NCBI RefSeq assembly: GCF_946885725.1
Contig: NZ_CAMPGZ010000192.1
Coordinates: forward strand, 1 to 7,962
Reading direction: 5' to 3'
DNA from: an uncultured Nocardioides sp.
GTDB lineage: Bacteria; Actinomycetota; Actinomycetes; Propionibacteriales; Nocardioidaceae
Length of the DNA stretch: 7,962 nt
Made by a program: the position numbers and the translations under genes. Of the stretch, positions 7,251-7,962 are shown piece by piece (position 1 is the stretch's first letter; each line of letters starts with the position of its first letter). The notes beneath the pieces were generated by a model that worked only from the letters and a program-made list of their open reading frames with translations, searched no databases and was not told the origin of the DNA.

Positions 7251-7276
7251 TGCCTGTCGAGGACCCGGGTGAGGCT
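7239..7276 (+). terminator. Strong hairpin after msrA
   Basis: AGCCTCACCCGG (7239-7250) and CCGGGTGAGGCT (7265-7276) form a perfect 12-bp stem with a 14-base loop, starting 19 bases after the msrA stop. The bases after it (CTTGCTG) are only weakly T-rich, so this would be a U-poor actinobacterial-type terminator. The hairpin overlaps the start and first codons of the next gene. Confidence 0.65.
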
Positions 7277-7594
7277 CTTGCTGTCCGCAGCGTCATCGCG
7301 CTCTGCGGCTCGATGCGGTTCCGCGAGGAGTTCGAGCGTCTCGACGCCGGGCTGACGCTGGCCGGACACGTGGTGCTGAAGCCGGCGGCCGTGGACCCGT
7401 CCCGTGAGGTCGACGCGGACGAACGCGCCCGGCTCGGACGGGTGCATCTCGCGAAGGTCGAGATGGCCGACGAGGTGCTCGTCGTCAACGTCGGCGGCTA
7501 CGTCGGGGAGAGCACCCGTCTCGAGATCGAGCACGCACGGTCCCGGGGGACTCCCGTGCGCTTCCTGGAGCCGCAGGGCACTGACGTCGCCTGA
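7250..7594 (+). CDS. Nucleoside 2-deoxyribosyltransferase-like (DUF4406-like) protein
   Basis: A 114-residue Rossmann-like protein with the pattern of the nucleoside 2-deoxyribosyltransferase-like superfamily. The core begins at VIALCGSMRF (15-24), with a following helix REEFERLDAGLTLAGHVV, then HLAKVEMADEVLVVNVGGYVGEST (66-89), RLEIEHARSRGTPVRFLEP (90-108) and a short tail. Glu92 lies where the family's catalytic Glu would be expected, but this alignment is by eye. A role in nucleotide salvage or sanitation is possible; many such small proteins are uncharacterised. The GTG start has no Shine-Dalgarno sequence and sits in a hairpin arm, but a -10 box six bases earlier supports a leaderless start there. 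There is no other in-frame ATG or GTG start between GTG 7250 and the core. Confidence 0.75.
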   Translation: MPVEDPGEALAVRSVIALCGSMRFREEFERLDAGLTLAGHVVLKPAAVDPSREVDADERARLGRVHLAKVEMADEVLVVNVGGYVGESTRLEIEHARSRGTPVRFLEPQGTDVA

Positions 7595-7611
7595 GATTTC
7601 CTGCAGGATCG

Positions 7612-7638
7612 TGTCGAATCCGGCCCGTGCCGTCCGTC
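7612..7638 (+). promoter_or_regulatory. Putative ECF42-type promoter
   Basis: TGTCGA (7612-7617), a 17-base gap, then CGTC (7635-7638), with a second CGTC at 7631-7634. As I recall, the motif reported for ECF42 sigma factors in Streptomyces is TGTCGA at -35 and CG(A/T)C at -10. ECF42 genes are characteristically found with DGPF-protein genes, as here. The start of transcription would fall near 7645, about 43 bases before the DGPF gene's ATG. Confidence 0.6.
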
Positions 7639-7687
7639 ACCCAGGTGGAGACGGACCAACGGGTTCGCACCGGCAGGAGGAGAAGGC

Positions 7688-7962
7688 ATGCCGCAGTACC
7701 TCATCTACTTCAACCAGCAGTGGGTCGGCGACCACCCGCCGGAGTGGTACGGCACCCGCGTGGAGCCGAGCATGGCGGTCGTCAACGAGATGCGGGAGGC
7801 GGGCGTCTGGCTGTTCGGCGGCGGCCTCGAGGAGCCGGACAGCGGCGCCCGGATCTTCAGCGCGGACGCGACGAGCGGCACGCCGGTGATCACCGAGGGC
7901 CCGTACGCCGAGACCACGGAGCAGCTCGGCGGGTTCTGCGCCATCGAGGTGTCCGACGACGC
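7688..7962 (+). CDS. DGPF/YCII-related domain protein (partial, cut by window edge)
   Basis: The reading frame is open from ATG 7688 to the end of the window (91 codons plus two bases), with AGGAGG at 7675-7680 seven bases upstream. The product begins MPQYLIYFNQQW. It carries ITEGPYAETTEQLGGFCAIEV near residues 68-88, the signature block of DGPF proteins (usual form D-G-P-F-A-E-T-K-E-Q-L-G-G; here E-G-P-Y-A-E-T-T-E-Q-L-G-G). These are small cytosolic ferredoxin-like proteins of unclear biochemical role, typically 110-140 residues, so about two-thirds is visible. They are typically found with ECF42 sigma-factor genes, and the upstream TGTCGA/CGTC pair fits control by such a factor. Confidence 0.9.
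   Translation, partial: MPQYLIYFNQQWVGDHPPEWYGTRVEPSMAVVNEMREAGVWLFGGGLEEPDSGARIFSADATSGTPVITEGPYAETTEQLGGFCAIEVSDD

Noticed and set aside
7599..7608. TCCTGCAGGA palindrome after the small gene
   Set aside because: A 10-base palindrome with no loop and no T-run cannot form a useful terminator hairpin, and it is expected by chance at this length.
7404..7889. Plus-strand open frame across the small gene and DGPF gene
   Set aside because: It is out of frame with both the deoxyribosyltransferase-like and DGPF proteins, is Ser/Arg-rich with no domain, and has no ribosome binding site.

Overview
The window is high-GC DNA (roughly 70% by eye) with strong G/C third-position bias, GTG and TTG starts, and TANNNT boxes placed 6-7 bases before start codons. 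This points to an actinobacterium. A GGTCTCGACAGGCTCGACC-type dispersed palindrome and the protein types suggest Nocardioidaceae (Nocardioides-like), but this is inference. It reads as ordinary chromosome: there is no transposase, integrase, phage gene, CRISPR array, tRNA or rRNA. No stretch longer than about 125 bases lacks a gene.

Left part (1-2643, + strand): a glyoxalase-fold (VOC) protein whose start lies in a 12-base tandem repeat. It is followed by a MarR-type regulator that overlaps a 14-helix DHA2-type MFS efflux pump by 4 bases (GTGA). The regulator's start region carries two nested inverted repeats on its -10 box, so this is probably a self-regulated drug or solvent efflux operon.

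Centre (2559-6443, - strand): three genes read leftward. They are a cystathionine gamma-synthase family PLP enzyme (metB type), a GlmL/MutL-like ASKHA ATPase that overlaps it by 8 bases, and an AI-2E family membrane protein 23 bases further on. The last gene runs 85 bases into the tail of the MFS gene on the opposite strand, with a short hairpin inside the shared coding DNA. The GlmL-like gene is an orphan here because no B12-dependent mutase is next to it.

Right part (6564-7962, + strand): msrA, divergent from metB, pairs methionine repair with methionine synthesis. Its 3' end is a perfect 12-bp hairpin that also holds the -10 box and start codon of a small nucleoside-deoxyribosyltransferase-like gene. 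Last comes a DGPF/YCII-domain gene cut off by the window edge. It is preceded by TGTCGA-N17-CGTC, which matches the promoter reported for ECF42 sigma factors. An ECF42 gene is therefore predicted just beyond the right edge.

I found no clearly undescribed multi-gene system. The best leads are the ECF42-type promoter, the terminator/promoter/start overlap at 7239-7276, the hairpin inside the convergent overlap, and the orphan GlmL-like ATPase coupled to metB.
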